DNA of 9,707 nt from Syntrophomonadaceae bacterium (GCA_028698695.1 JAQVWB010000062.1:1-9707); one strand, 5' to 3'. Positions 1 through 7,418 are shown, numbered from the stretch's first letter. The notes: generated by a model from the letters alone, not told the origin. Made by a program: numbers and translations.

Positions 1-5
1 TAATT

Positions 6-626
6 ATGAGTAATTCAAAACCTCTTAACGACAGGCAACAAGCCATACTTGATTACATTAAACAACGGATAAAAGCTGATGGATATCCACCCTCAGTTAG
101 AGAAATCGGTGCTGCGGTAGGACTTAAATCCAGTTCAACCGTGCATTCCTATCTGGTACAACTTGAGCAGATGGGATATGTGCGTAAAGATCCCACCAAG
201 CCCCGTACTCTGATTCCAATTGGTGATGTTGGTCAGGCAGAACTTATCAGTGAATCGCTGGCCTTGCCTCTGGTTGGTAATGTGGCGGCCGGAACTCCCA
301 TCCTGGCTGAACAGAATATTGATACATATCTGTCCGTTCCCGTTGAAATGGTGGGACCCGGTAATCATTTTATGCTCAAAGTCAAAGGAGACAGCATGAT
401 TGATGCAGGCATTTTTGACGGAGATTATCTGATAGTAAAACAGCAGGCTCAGGCTTCCAATGGAGAAATTGTAGTAGCCTTGCTGGAAAACGAGGCTACC
501 GTAAAACGTTTTTTCAAACGCGACAATTTTGTTGAACTGATACCTGAGAATAGTGCCTTGGAACCTATACGAACAACCCAGGTAGAGATTTTAGGCAAAG
601 TAGCCGGCTTGATGCGTAAAATGTAA
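6..626 (+). CDS. lexA: LexA, SOS-response repressor and autoprotease
   Basis: This encodes a complete 206-residue LexA, a normal length for the family. The N-terminal winged helix-turn-helix (about residues 5-70) carries the typical RQQAILDYI start and the recognition region PSVREIGAAVGLKSSSTVHSYL. The C-terminal S24 peptidase domain shows the Ala95-Gly96 self-cleavage bond in VAAGTP, the nucleophile Ser130 in KGDSM, and the general base Lys167 in ATVKRFF. All catalytic parts are present, so the protein should bind SOS operators as a dimer and cleave itself when RecA filaments form. The ATG at position 6 follows only five visible bases, so its ribosome binding site and any autoregulatory LexA box lie outside the window. 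The gene converges on glcF, with a hairpin between them. The identification is secure. Confidence 0.97.
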   Translation: MSNSKPLNDRQQAILDYIKQRIKADGYPPSVREIGAAVGLKSSSTVHSYLVQLEQMGYVRKDPTKPRTLIPIGDVGQAELISESLALPLVGNVAAGTPILAEQNIDTYLSVPVEMVGPGNHFMLKVKGDSMIDAGIFDGDYLIVKQQAQASNGEIVVALLENEATVKRFFKRDNFVELIPENSALEPIRTTQVEILGKVAGLMRKM

Positions 627-680
627 CAGTTTATTATTTAGTCTCAGGATTAGGCCAAAAAATTCATATGCGGATTGAAG

Positions 681-712
681 AAGCAGGGTGTTGGTTAGAA
701 ATCACCCTGCTT
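681..712. terminator. Bidirectional hairpin between lexA and glcF
   Basis: There is a perfect 10-bp inverted repeat: AAGCAGGGTG at 681-690, its complement CACCCTGCTT at 703-712, and a 12-base loop. It lies in the 121-bp gap between the convergent lexA (+) and glcF (-), where a shared terminator is expected. Neither side has a clean U-tract: the plus side continues TTGGCG and the minus side TTCTTC after the stem. Termination is therefore likely from position and stem strength, not certain. Nothing else was recognised in the gap. Confidence 0.6.
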
Positions 713-747
713 GGCGTGAATAAGGAAATTTCATTGTATAAATACAC

Positions 748-2049
748 TTACTGAGAAGCCGCCTTTTTAGGCAGCGCTTTATAAAACGGACTTAACAAAT
801 CTACTATATGAACTACTTCCGCATTCCATTTATGCCGTTGGGCACCGAAATTTAGCTGCATAATGCAACTGGGACAGCAGGTAACCAATTTACTGGCACC
901 AGTCTCCATGGCCCGTTCCATTTTTTTGTCCAAAATCTTCATGGACAGGTCATGATGCGTAATACAATAAGTTCCAGAGCCTCCGCAACAGGAATTGGCG
1001 TTAGCCATTTCAACAAATTCTACTCCGGGTATGCGTTTTAATAATTCCCGGGGTGCCTGTTTAACCCCCTGAGCATTAGCCAGATGGCAGGGATCATGCC
1101 AGGTTACCTTCACTTTCCTGGCTATTTCCGCATTAGGCACTTCAATATCCAGTACTTCCGTTAAAAATACGGTCAAGTCCATTGCTTTTTCGCTGAAAGC
1201 CATGGCCTGATCTTCAATCTTCAAGCCGCCTAACAGGAATTTCATGTTTTTATGGCTTAAAGCAGCTGAACAGGAGGCACAGTCAGTTACAATATAATCA
1301 AGGTCGTAAGAGTTAAAAATCTTAACATTATGAGCCGCCAGGCTGCGGGCGGTTTCCATTTTACCGTTGGCAATATGAGGTTGTCCGCAACATTTGGTAT
1401 CCCTGGGGACAATTACTTCACAGCCATGCCAGGTAAGTATATCAACTGTAGCCCGGGCAACTGACGGATGGAACATATCAGTCGCACAGCCCAGAAAATA
1501 ACCTACCCGATATTTGCGTTCTCCCCGAGCCGGGTTTATTTCCGAAACCTGACTTCGGCCCGAACGAACTGGCACATTGGTAAGCATGCGTTCTGCCCGC
1601 GGTAAATCGCCTGGCAGGATTTTGGTTAATCCAATTGCCCGGGCCAAACTTTGCAGACCGGTTTTTTGAGCTCCCCACAAAAATTTAGTTGAAGTTCTTA
1701 ACAAGCCCGGTCTGGTCCACAGGGAATCAAATACCAATTCTTTGGCCAGTGAAGGATTCTTTTCATATATATAGGAACGGGCGGCCGCATTTAGTTCGTG
1801 AATATCAATCCCCGAAGGGCAATTTACACTGCAAGTCTCACAGAGCAAACAGGTAGTAAGACGCTCGGCAACTGCCTCATCCGGTTCAACTATTCCGTCA
1901 CGCAGCATTTGCACCATAAAAACATGTCCACGGGGTGCGGCAGTTTCATTACGAATCTCTGCAAATACCGGACAGACACTACGGCATTTTCCGCAGCGAA
2001 CACATTTCATTATTTGGTCTTTTACCGGGGGGAGTTCCTTGAATTCCAT
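748..2049 (-). CDS. glcF: GlcF-like iron-sulfur subunit of a 2-hydroxyacid (glycolate/D-lactate) dehydrogenase
   Basis: This is a 433-residue (Fe-S)-binding subunit. Two ferredoxin-type CxxCxxCxxxCP motifs lie near the N terminus (Cys16/19/22/26 and Cys67/70/73/77) and should hold two 4Fe-4S clusters. Two CCG (DUF224, HdrD/GlcF/LutA-type) domains follow: the first with Cys188, KCCGQP at 219-224 and DCASC at 256-260; the second with HDPCHL at 318-323, SCCGGSG at 353-359 and CCPSC at 391-395. This is the full GlcF architecture with no missing cysteine. The protein is expected to take electrons from the GlcD flavin and pass them to an unidentified acceptor. It sits 19 bases after glcD in the same operon, and AGGAG seven bases before the ATG fixes the start. 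No GlcE-like third subunit is present here. Glycolate versus D-lactate or another 2-hydroxyacid cannot be settled from sequence. Confidence 0.88.
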   Translation of the reverse strand: MEFKELPPVKDQIMKCVRCGKCRSVCPVFAEIRNETAAPRGHVFMVQMLRDGIVEPDEAVAERLTTCLLCETCSVNCPSGIDIHELNAAARSYIYEKNPSLAKELVFDSLWTRPGLLRTSTKFLWGAQKTGLQSLARAIGLTKILPGDLPRAERMLTNVPVRSGRSQVSEINPARGERKYRVGYFLGCATDMFHPSVARATVDILTWHGCEVIVPRDTKCCGQPHIANGKMETARSLAAHNVKIFNSYDLDYIVTDCASCSAALSHKNMKFLLGGLKIEDQAMAFSEKAMDLTVFLTEVLDIEVPNAEIARKVKVTWHDPCHLANAQGVKQAPRELLKRIPGVEFVEMANANSCCGGSGTYCITHHDLSMKILDKKMERAMETGASKLVTCCPSCIMQLNFGAQRHKWNAEVVHIVDLLSPFYKALPKKAASQ

Positions 2050-2068
2050 GACATTACTCCTTTAGTGA

Positions 2069-3469
2069 TTAAAACAACTTTTCCGGGTTCATAATTCCTT
2101 TGGGATCAAACGTCTGTTTGATACCTTTCATATATTCCACAGCCAGGCCATGTTCCAATTCAGCGTACTGACGGCGAACTGCACCTACTCCATGTTCACC
2201 GGTAGTTGACCCTTGCATTTCTATAGCCAGTAGATGTATCTCATGCACCAGTTGCAGGACTTTTTCAACTTCTTCGGGGTTTTCCGGATTAATTACCGGT
2301 GCGGTATGAACATTACCGTCACCAATATGACCATAATTGACCACCTTAATGCCGTATTTATTGCCCAGAGCGCGGATAGCCCTCAGTACATCAGCAACTT
2401 TTGACAGGGGGATACTTATATCCTCACCGGCAAAAATACGGCTGCCATCCGCCCTGACTCTTGCGGCAGCTGTAGCCGTTACACTACGGCCTTCCCATAA
2501 TTCAGCCATTCTCTTCGGATCAGTAGCCCATTCAACTGAGCGGGCCCGTTGCCCGGCAATCTCAGCAATTGCATTCCCCTCATAATCAACGCTGGGGGGA
2601 TTACCATCTACTTCAATCAGTAAAATTGCTTCGGCATCAGGCAGATTTATTTCCGGCTTAAATTGATTTACTGCCATTATGGCCGAACTATCCAATATCT
2701 CAATACCGGAGGGAAGAATACCTGCCTGATATACTTCCAGTACTGTAGCCGGGGCATCGTCCAGGTTATCATACACTGCCATAGCTATACCGCGGGCTTT
2801 GGGTTTTGGCCAGCAGCGCAGTCTGATTTGAGTTATAATACCCAGCACACCTTCAGAACCAACCATAAGCTTGGTGAGATTAAGACCGGAAACATTTTTT
2901 ATTACGCGGGCATTCATTCCGCCGGTCATCATCACATCACCGTTGGACAATACTACTTCCAGACCTAAAATATACTGTTCAGTACATCCGTATTTTACGG
3001 CTCTAAGCCCGCTGGCATTATTGGCCACCATGCCGCCGACGGTACACATCTGACTGCTGCCCGGGTCGGGAGGGAAGAATAAATTATATTTAGCCAAAGC
3101 TTCGTTTAAACGGGCATGAATTACTCCCGGACGTACAATGACCTGCATATTACTGGCATCAATTTCCACTATTTCATCCCAGTTGGATAAATCCAGTACA
3201 ATACCGCCTTTAAATGCTATACAACCGCCAGTTTCTCCGGTTCCGGCTCCACGCGGTACTATGACAATATCATTTTCGTATGCAAAACGAACCACCTTTT
3301 GTACCTCTTCAGTAGAAGTGGGTAATACAACTGCTGTTGGTTTACCCGGTTCCAATTTCGTAAGAAATGAACTATCGTAAGAGTAGTACATTAAATCAAG
3401 TTCCTCGGTAAGAACTTTATCTCTTCCCAGCATTTTAACCAGTTGATTTCTTATATCTTTAACCTCCAC
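2069..3469 (-). CDS. glcD: GlcD-like FAD-linked 2-hydroxyacid (glycolate/D-lactate) dehydrogenase subunit
   Basis: With the chosen GTG start this is a 466-residue FAD_binding_4/PCMH flavoprotein. The FAD-binding half shows VPRGAGTGETGG (71-82), PPDPGSSQMCTVGGMVANNA (133-152) and MVGSEGVLGIIT (202-213). The C-terminal FAD-oxidase C half shows NYGHIGDGNVH (378-388), whose histidines match the family's substrate/metal-binding loop, and GEHGVG (424-429). It probably oxidises glycolate, D-lactate or a related D-2-hydroxyacid and passes electrons to GlcF, encoded next. An in-frame ATG at 3505 would add 12 residues, but those codons contain the sequence GGAGGTG. That sequence sits eight bases before the GTG as a near-ideal Shine-Dalgarno, while nothing comparable precedes the ATG. 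The resulting N terminus MEVKDIRNQL also looks family-like. Substrate assignment is uncertain; family assignment is firm. Confidence 0.9.
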   Translation of the reverse strand: MEVKDIRNQLVKMLGRDKVLTEELDLMYYSYDSSFLTKLEPGKPTAVVLPTSTEEVQKVVRFAYENDIVIVPRGAGTGETGGCIAFKGGIVLDLSNWDEIVEIDASNMQVIVRPGVIHARLNEALAKYNLFFPPDPGSSQMCTVGGMVANNASGLRAVKYGCTEQYILGLEVVLSNGDVMMTGGMNARVIKNVSGLNLTKLMVGSEGVLGIITQIRLRCWPKPKARGIAMAVYDNLDDAPATVLEVYQAGILPSGIEILDSSAIMAVNQFKPEINLPDAEAILLIEVDGNPPSVDYEGNAIAEIAGQRARSVEWATDPKRMAELWEGRSVTATAAARVRADGSRIFAGEDISIPLSKVADVLRAIRALGNKYGIKVVNYGHIGDGNVHTAPVINPENPEEVEKVLQLVHEIHLLAIEMQGSTTGEHGVGAVRRQYAELEHGLAVEYMKGIKQTFDPKGIMNPEKLF

Positions 3470-3475
3470 AGTATT

Positions 3476-3482
3476 CACCTCC
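3476..3482 (-). promoter_or_regulatory. Shine-Dalgarno that decides the glcD start
   Basis: On the minus strand this reads GGAGGTG, followed after a short spacer by GTG at 3469-3467. It lies inside the reading frame that would result from the upstream ATG at 3505, and so argues for the shorter protein. Confidence 0.75.
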
Positions 3483-3527
3483 GGTATATAAATATCTATC
3501 ATCATTACTAATCATGAATCACAAGCT

Positions 3528-3536
3528 ATTATAACA
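3528..3536 (-). promoter_or_regulatory. Extended -10 promoter element for glcD-glcF
   Basis: The minus strand reads TGTTATAAT, an exact TGnTATAAT extended -10 for the vegetative sigma factor. Transcription would start near 3521 and give a leader of roughly 50 bases before the GTG start. No good -35 hexamer stands 17 bases upstream, which is common for extended -10 promoters. It is the only convincing promoter in the glcD/murB divergent region. No matching plus-strand promoter for murB was found, only isolated AT-rich -10-like boxes. Confidence 0.5.
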
Positions 3537-3562
3537 TATAGGGTCAACAGAGTTTATAATAT

Positions 3563-3626
3563 TGATATAGTTAAGGTATAATTTAAATCGTGGGTTTTAA
3601 AAATGTTCTCTGAGTGACATATCAGG
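3563..3626 (-). repeat. Decayed partial copy of the ~130-bp dispersed element
   Basis: The end TGTTCTCTGAGTGACATATC followed by AGG (3604-3626) differs from the matching end of the copy at 8663-8790 (8768-8790) at only a few bases. Further left, GGTATAATT and TGATA also have counterparts in that copy, but with about 17 extra bases between the blocks. The opposite terminus (TGTCATCCTG) is absent, so this looks like a truncated, drifted copy. It lies between the glcD promoter and murB, in the same orientation as the 8663-8790 copy. The outer block is clear; the inner alignment is tentative. Confidence 0.45.
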
Positions 3627-3724
3627 CAATTGAACGTTGACAAAAATCCCGTCACCTTGCAAAAAAGAATATTAATCTTAAATTGATTATAAACTAGAGA
3701 CAAAAGCTATTAGAGGAGAATGGT

Positions 3725-4627
3725 ATGTATTCCAAACTGAAGCAGTATATACCGGAAGAAAGAATAAAAAAAGATGAACCTATGAGTAATCATACTACTT
3801 TTAGAATTGGTGGTCCGGTTGGTTTTATGGTTCTGCCCCAAAGCATACTGGAAGTCCAGCAAGTATTGCAATTATGCAGACAGGAAGGATATCCGGTTTT
3901 TGTATTCGGGTTGGGCAGTAACCTGCTGGTAAGCGATCGGGGATTTTCGGGAGCAGCGATAAAGTTGGGCAACCATTTGAAAAGCAGTTATATTTCCGGA
4001 GATGAAATCTTTGCTGAGGCAGGAATCAGGTTATCAGAACTGTCTAAAAAAGCTGCCGCCAGTGGATTATCAGGTCTGGAATTTGCTGAGGGTATACCAG
4101 GCAGTCTGGGCGGAGCGGTTGTTATGAATGCAGGAGCATATGGCGGAGAAATAAAAGATGTGCTGGTGGAGATATTAGCCATGGATCCTGATGGTAACCT
4201 TATAACACTTGCTGTATCTGATTTGAAATTGGGATATCGCAGCAGCATTCTGCAGAACACTGATTTAATAGTATTATCAGCATTACTGAAATTAAAACCC
4301 GACCAACAAACGGAAATAAAAGCCCGCATGAAAGAATTTGCGAAAAGTCGACGTGAAAAGCAACCGCTCGAATACCCCAGTGCGGGAAGTACATTCAAGC
4401 GTCCGGAAGGTGTTTATGTCGGCCCGCTGCTGGAACAAATGGGGCTTAAAGGGTTTTCCATAGGCGGTGCACAGGTTTCTGTTAAACATGCCGGATTCAT
4501 AGTCAATACGGGCAATGCAACTGCCAGAGATGTCATGCAGCTGATACGCTATATTCAAAAAAAGGCCCGTGACGAACATGGGGTAGAGCTGGAATCTGAA
4601 ATCAGGATAATCGGTCAAATTGATTGA
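3725..4627 (+). CDS. murB: UDP-N-acetylenolpyruvoylglucosamine reductase (MurB)
   Basis: This encodes a 300-residue MurB, the cytoplasmic FAD- and NADPH-dependent enzyme that reduces UDP-GlcNAc-enolpyruvate to UDP-MurNAc in peptidoglycan synthesis. The FAD domain shows HTTFRIGG (23-30), GLGSNLLVSDRG (62-73) and GIPGSLGGAVVMNAGAYGGE (123-142). Catalytic residues can be placed as Arg172 in GYRSS, the proton-donor Ser222 in SAGSTFKRP, and Glu292 near the C terminus in LESEIRIIG. Length and the absence of the extra tyrosine loop fit the type II MurB usual in Firmicutes. The ATG is preceded six bases upstream by AGAGGAG (3712-3718). It is the first gene of a plus-strand operon; the next gene starts 13 bases after its stop. 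Identification is secure. Confidence 0.97.
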   Translation: MYSKLKQYIPEERIKKDEPMSNHTTFRIGGPVGFMVLPQSILEVQQVLQLCRQEGYPVFVFGLGSNLLVSDRGFSGAAIKLGNHLKSSYISGDEIFAEAGIRLSELSKKAAASGLSGLEFAEGIPGSLGGAVVMNAGAYGGEIKDVLVEILAMDPDGNLITLAVSDLKLGYRSSILQNTDLIVLSALLKLKPDQQTEIKARMKEFAKSRREKQPLEYPSAGSTFKRPEGVYVGPLLEQMGLKGFSIGGAQVSVKHAGFIVNTGNATARDVMQLIRYIQKKARDEHGVELESEIRIIGQID

Positions 4628-4640
4628 TGAGAAGGTTAAT

Positions 4641-6374
4641 ATGAAAGTAGTGCTTACAACCTTAAATGCGAAATATTCTCATTCCTCATTAGCTCTTGCC
4701 TATTTATCAACTTATTGTCAGGATGAGCGCTGGCAACTGCAGACGCGTGAATATACAATTAATGACTCTCATTTGAACATATTGACCTCACTTTATGAAT
4801 TGCAAGCGGATGTACTTTGTTTTTCCTGCTATATTTGGAATATTGACATGATTCAGAGGCTGATCTCAGACATAAAAAAAGTGCAGCCGCATATATTTAT
4901 TATCCTGGGCGGACCGGAAGTATCCTATGATGCTGCTGATGTTATTAAAGACAATCCGGCCGTTGATTTAATAATTCGGGGGGAAGGGGAACAATCTTTA
5001 CTGGAAGTATTGGAAGCACTATATTATCATAACCCTTTGGAACCTATTCCCGGCATCACCTTTTACTGCAATAATAGAATTATTAATACCGTTGACCGTT
5101 TGCCGCTGACTAATCTGGATAGTATTCCTTCTCCTTATGAAAATCCTGACCAGTTGCATTATTATAATAATCGCATAATATATTATGAAACTTCACGCGG
5201 ATGTCCGCATAATTGCAGTTATTGTATATCTTCCACCATACATTCTCTGCGCTATTTCTCTTTGGAACGTGTGAAGCAAGACTTGGCTTTTCTGATTGGA
5301 CAAGGGGTACGGCAGATTAAATTTGTTGACCGGACTTTTAATGCCAATGAAGACCGGGCCAGGGAAATAATGCAGTATGTTTTATCCCTGCCGGGAGAAA
5401 CCCGTTTCCATTTTGAAATTGGAGCTGCCTCATTGACACCGGACATGCTTGCCTTCCTGGCTCAGGTTGCTGCTGACAGATTTGATTTTGAAATTGGCAT
5501 TCAATCTACCTGTGAAAAAACTTTACAAAGTATAAACCGTAAGGTTAATATCGAAAAGCTCATGCATAATATTCGCAGATTGCAACAGGAGACCAAAATT
5601 CATTTACATGTAGATTTGATTGCCGGTTTGCCTTATGGAAATTATGAGCAGTTTCAAATCTCATTTAACGAGGTATATTCATTAAAAGCAGATGTTATTC
5701 AACTGGGATTCTTAAAGATGCTAAAAGGAACTTTGATTAGAGAACAGGAAAGTCTGTATAACTATCAGTACCAGGATAAAGCCCCCTATCAGGTGCTGGC
5801 CAATAAGTTCATCAACTTCACGGAAATGTCATGGCTGTTAAGAATTGAAGAATTGTTGGATCGTTATTATAACCAGGGGGATTATACCTGTAGTCTGAAC
5901 TATTTAGCATCAATAATATATTCGGGCAATGCCTTTCAATTTTGGGAGGACTTTGCTCTTTACTGGCAGGAGGGTAACTTATTCAGTCGTTCCCATCGAA
6001 GAGAAACTGCCTATACCATCATAAGCAACTTTGTCAGGGCAATTAACCCACAGAGATTTCCTGTATTTCAGGAAATGCTTAAATTTGATTATTTAAATAG
6101 CGGCAGACCAACTGTTCTGCCGGAGGGAATATACAGCCATAATCCGGCAGATGATCGTGAACGGTTATATGATTTCATAAAAGACCGGCGATTTGTTCAA
6201 CAATACCTGCCTGAATTTATTGAACTGAGTCCGGGCGAAATCCGGAGGCGCTTATATTTGGAATGGATGCAAATCAACCTTGGGGATTTTAAATATATTA
6301 ACCAACCCCGGCCGGTGTTTTTTGTCTATGAAGCAGGTCGAAAGCGACCCATAAAAATATTTCAGCTTGATTGA
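4641..6374 (+). CDS. DUF4080-type radical SAM protein with B12-binding-like N-terminal domain, function unknown
   Basis: This is a 577-residue protein. The N terminus (about 1-135) resembles the cobalamin-binding fold of B12-dependent radical SAM enzymes, with LNAKYSHSSLALAYL near the start, ILGGPEVSYD (88-97) and IRGEGEQSL (112-120). It lacks the DxHxxG motif that ligates cobalamin through histidine. The radical SAM core begins at SRGCPHNCSYC, giving the CxxxCxxC cluster Cys188/192/195, and continues through IKFVDRTFNAN, FEIGIQS and HVDLIAGLPYG. The long C-terminal part matches my memory of the DUF4080 family. The substrate is unknown. The ATG at 4641 is preferred because GAGAAGG (4629-4635) precedes it by five bases and MKVVLTTLNAKYSHSSLAL is a typical family start; an in-frame TTG at 4620 would overlap murB. 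It is co-transcribed with murB and the hydrolase at 6399. Family confidence is high; function is open. Confidence 0.85.
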   Translation: MKVVLTTLNAKYSHSSLALAYLSTYCQDERWQLQTREYTINDSHLNILTSLYELQADVLCFSCYIWNIDMIQRLISDIKKVQPHIFIILGGPEVSYDAADVIKDNPAVDLIIRGEGEQSLLEVLEALYYHNPLEPIPGITFYCNNRIINTVDRLPLTNLDSIPSPYENPDQLHYYNNRIIYYETSRGCPHNCSYCISSTIHSLRYFSLERVKQDLAFLIGQGVRQIKFVDRTFNANEDRAREIMQYVLSLPGETRFHFEIGAASLTPDMLAFLAQVAADRFDFEIGIQSTCEKTLQSINRKVNIEKLMHNIRRLQQETKIHLHVDLIAGLPYGNYEQFQISFNEVYSLKADVIQLGFLKMLKGTLIREQESLYNYQYQDKAPYQVLANKFINFTEMSWLLRIEELLDRYYNQGDYTCSLNYLASIIYSGNAFQFWEDFALYWQEGNLFSRSHRRETAYTIISNFVRAINPQRFPVFQEMLKFDYLNSGRPTVLPEGIYSHNPADDRERLYDFIKDRRFVQQYLPEFIELSPGEIRRRLYLEWMQINLGDFKYINQPRPVFFVYEAGRKRPIKIFQLD

Positions 6375-6398
6375 CACAAGTAACGAGGAGGAAGCGGT

Positions 6399-7247
6399 AT
6401 GTCAACTTATGAGATTAAGGAAGGTTCTTTTAATGGCGTTGATAACATTACCCTGCATTATAAGAGGTGGGAAGTTGAACCGAAAAAAGCCTGTATAGTT
6501 ATTGCTCATGGAATAGGGGAACACAGCGGCAGGTATCAAAATCTGATTAACTATATGCATGGCAGTCAGGTAGCTTTTTATGCACTGGATCATCGTGGTC
6601 ATGGAAAGTCAGGCGGTTCACGCGGGCATATCAACAGTTTTAATGATTATGTACAGGATTTGAAAACATTTATTGATATGATACATAGTTTAAATCCCTC
6701 CCAACCGGTAATTTTATTGGGTCACAGTATGGGAGGGGTTATAGCCTGTCATTTTGCGCTAAATTATCCTCAGGATATTGCCGGCTTGATTTTATCTTCC
6801 GCTGGTTTAAAGCCCATGGTAGACATTCCAGCATGGAAATCAATGCTGGGGAAATTGTTGTCCAAAATATTTCCGGCGTTTAGCATGCCCAATGGCCTGG
6901 ACGCAAGTTTATTATCGCATGACCCGCAAGTGATTAGCGATTATCTGGTTGATCCCTTAAACCATGATTTGGTTAGTGCCCGCTGGTTTACTGAGTTTAT
7001 AAGCGCAGGAGAGCAGGGTTTAAATCGGGCTGGAGAATTATCCATGCCACTGTTGGTTATTCATGGCGGGCAAGACCGCATTGTAGACCCTCAGGGCAGT
7101 AAGATTTTATATGACAAGGCGGCTTCATCTGATAAAACTATACATATTCTCGAAGGCTTATATCACGAAACCATGAATGAACTGCCCGAGGACAGGCAAT
7201 TGGTTATCAAAACAATTGCCGATTGGATTTCCGGACATATCGGATAA
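6399..7247 (+). CDS. Alpha/beta hydrolase, monoacylglycerol lipase / lysophospholipase-like
   Basis: This is a 282-residue serine hydrolase of the Hydrolase_4 (monoglyceride lipase, PldB-like) group, with no signal peptide or membrane segment. The nucleophile is Ser110 in GHSMGG, the acid Asp226 in HGGQDRIVD, and the base His256 in GLYHETMNE, so the triad is complete. The oxyanion-hole region is HGIGEHSGRY (37-46), followed by LDHRGHGKSGGSRGH (63-77), both hallmarks of this subgroup. A cap region (about 137-205) would set the acyl specificity. It probably cleaves monoacylglycerols or lysophospholipids, but this is inferred from family only. GAGGAGG (6385-6391) lies seven bases before the ATG. 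The gene follows the radical SAM gene by 24 bases and is probably last in the murB operon, since repeat hairpins and a convergent gene follow. Confidence 0.88.
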   Translation: MSTYEIKEGSFNGVDNITLHYKRWEVEPKKACIVIAHGIGEHSGRYQNLINYMHGSQVAFYALDHRGHGKSGGSRGHINSFNDYVQDLKTFIDMIHSLNPSQPVILLGHSMGGVIACHFALNYPQDIAGLILSSAGLKPMVDIPAWKSMLGKLLSKIFPAFSMPNGLDASLLSHDPQVISDYLVDPLNHDLVSARWFTEFISAGEQGLNRAGELSMPLLVIHGGQDRIVDPQGSKILYDKAASSDKTIHILEGLYHETMNELPEDRQLVIKTIADWISGHIG

Positions 7248-7288
7248 GAACCGTTATATACCGCTAAAATTCAGGTATGTTAAAATAT

Positions 7289-7418
7289 CCTGCAATACTG
7301 TCACTCTGAGAACCTTAATCACACCCGATAGGGTATATCAGTGGTACCCGTTAGGGTGTAGTCTCTTAGGGGGAGTCTCGTAAGCGCCGTAGATCCTTCG
7401 CTAACGCCCAGGATGACA
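7289..7418 (+). repeat. Small dispersed repeat, copy A (MITE/REP-like)
   Basis: About 130 bp that matches, in inverted orientation, the element at 8663-8790. Shared blocks in order are CCTG, TGTCACTCTGAGAAC (7299-7313), a TTAAT block, ACCCGATAGGGT (7323-7334), CTTAGGGGGAGTC, AGATCCTTCG (7391-7400) and CAGGATGACA (7409-7418). The outer ends TGTCACTCTG and the complement of CAGGATGACA (TGTCATCCTG) form imperfect terminal inverted repeats, 8 of 10 matching. There is no coding capacity and no evident target duplication. It fills most of the 219-bp gap between the convergent hydrolase and ldh genes. It is non-autonomous; any mobilising enzyme lies elsewhere or is lost. Confidence 0.7.
7321..7359. 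other. Two-part hairpin inside repeat copy A
   Basis: ACACCC (7321-7326) pairs with GGGTGT (7354-7359), and GGGTA (7331-7335) with TACCC (7345-7349). GATA and GTTA form an internal loop and the top loop has nine bases. Seen differently, it is two near-identical 12-mers, ACCCGATAGGGT and ACCCGTTAGGGT, each able to form a mini-hairpin. The second 12-mer is absent from copy B. The structure could help terminate the murB operon, but no U-tract follows directly. Confidence 0.5.

Noticed and set aside
3637..3642. TTGACA as a -35 box for murB
   Set aside because: No -10-like hexamer stands 15-19 bases downstream; that stretch is an A-run. The nearest TATAAA, at 3688, is far too distant.
3988..4398. 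Open frame of 136 codons on the minus strand within murB
   Set aside because: It is a shadow of the highly conserved murB frame, is low in recognisable protein features, and has no separate promoter or ribosome binding site.
4620..4640. TTG start for the radical SAM gene overlapping the murB stop
   Set aside because: The ATG at 4641 has a well-spaced GAGAAGG and gives the family-typical N terminus; the TTG start has no ribosome binding site of its own.
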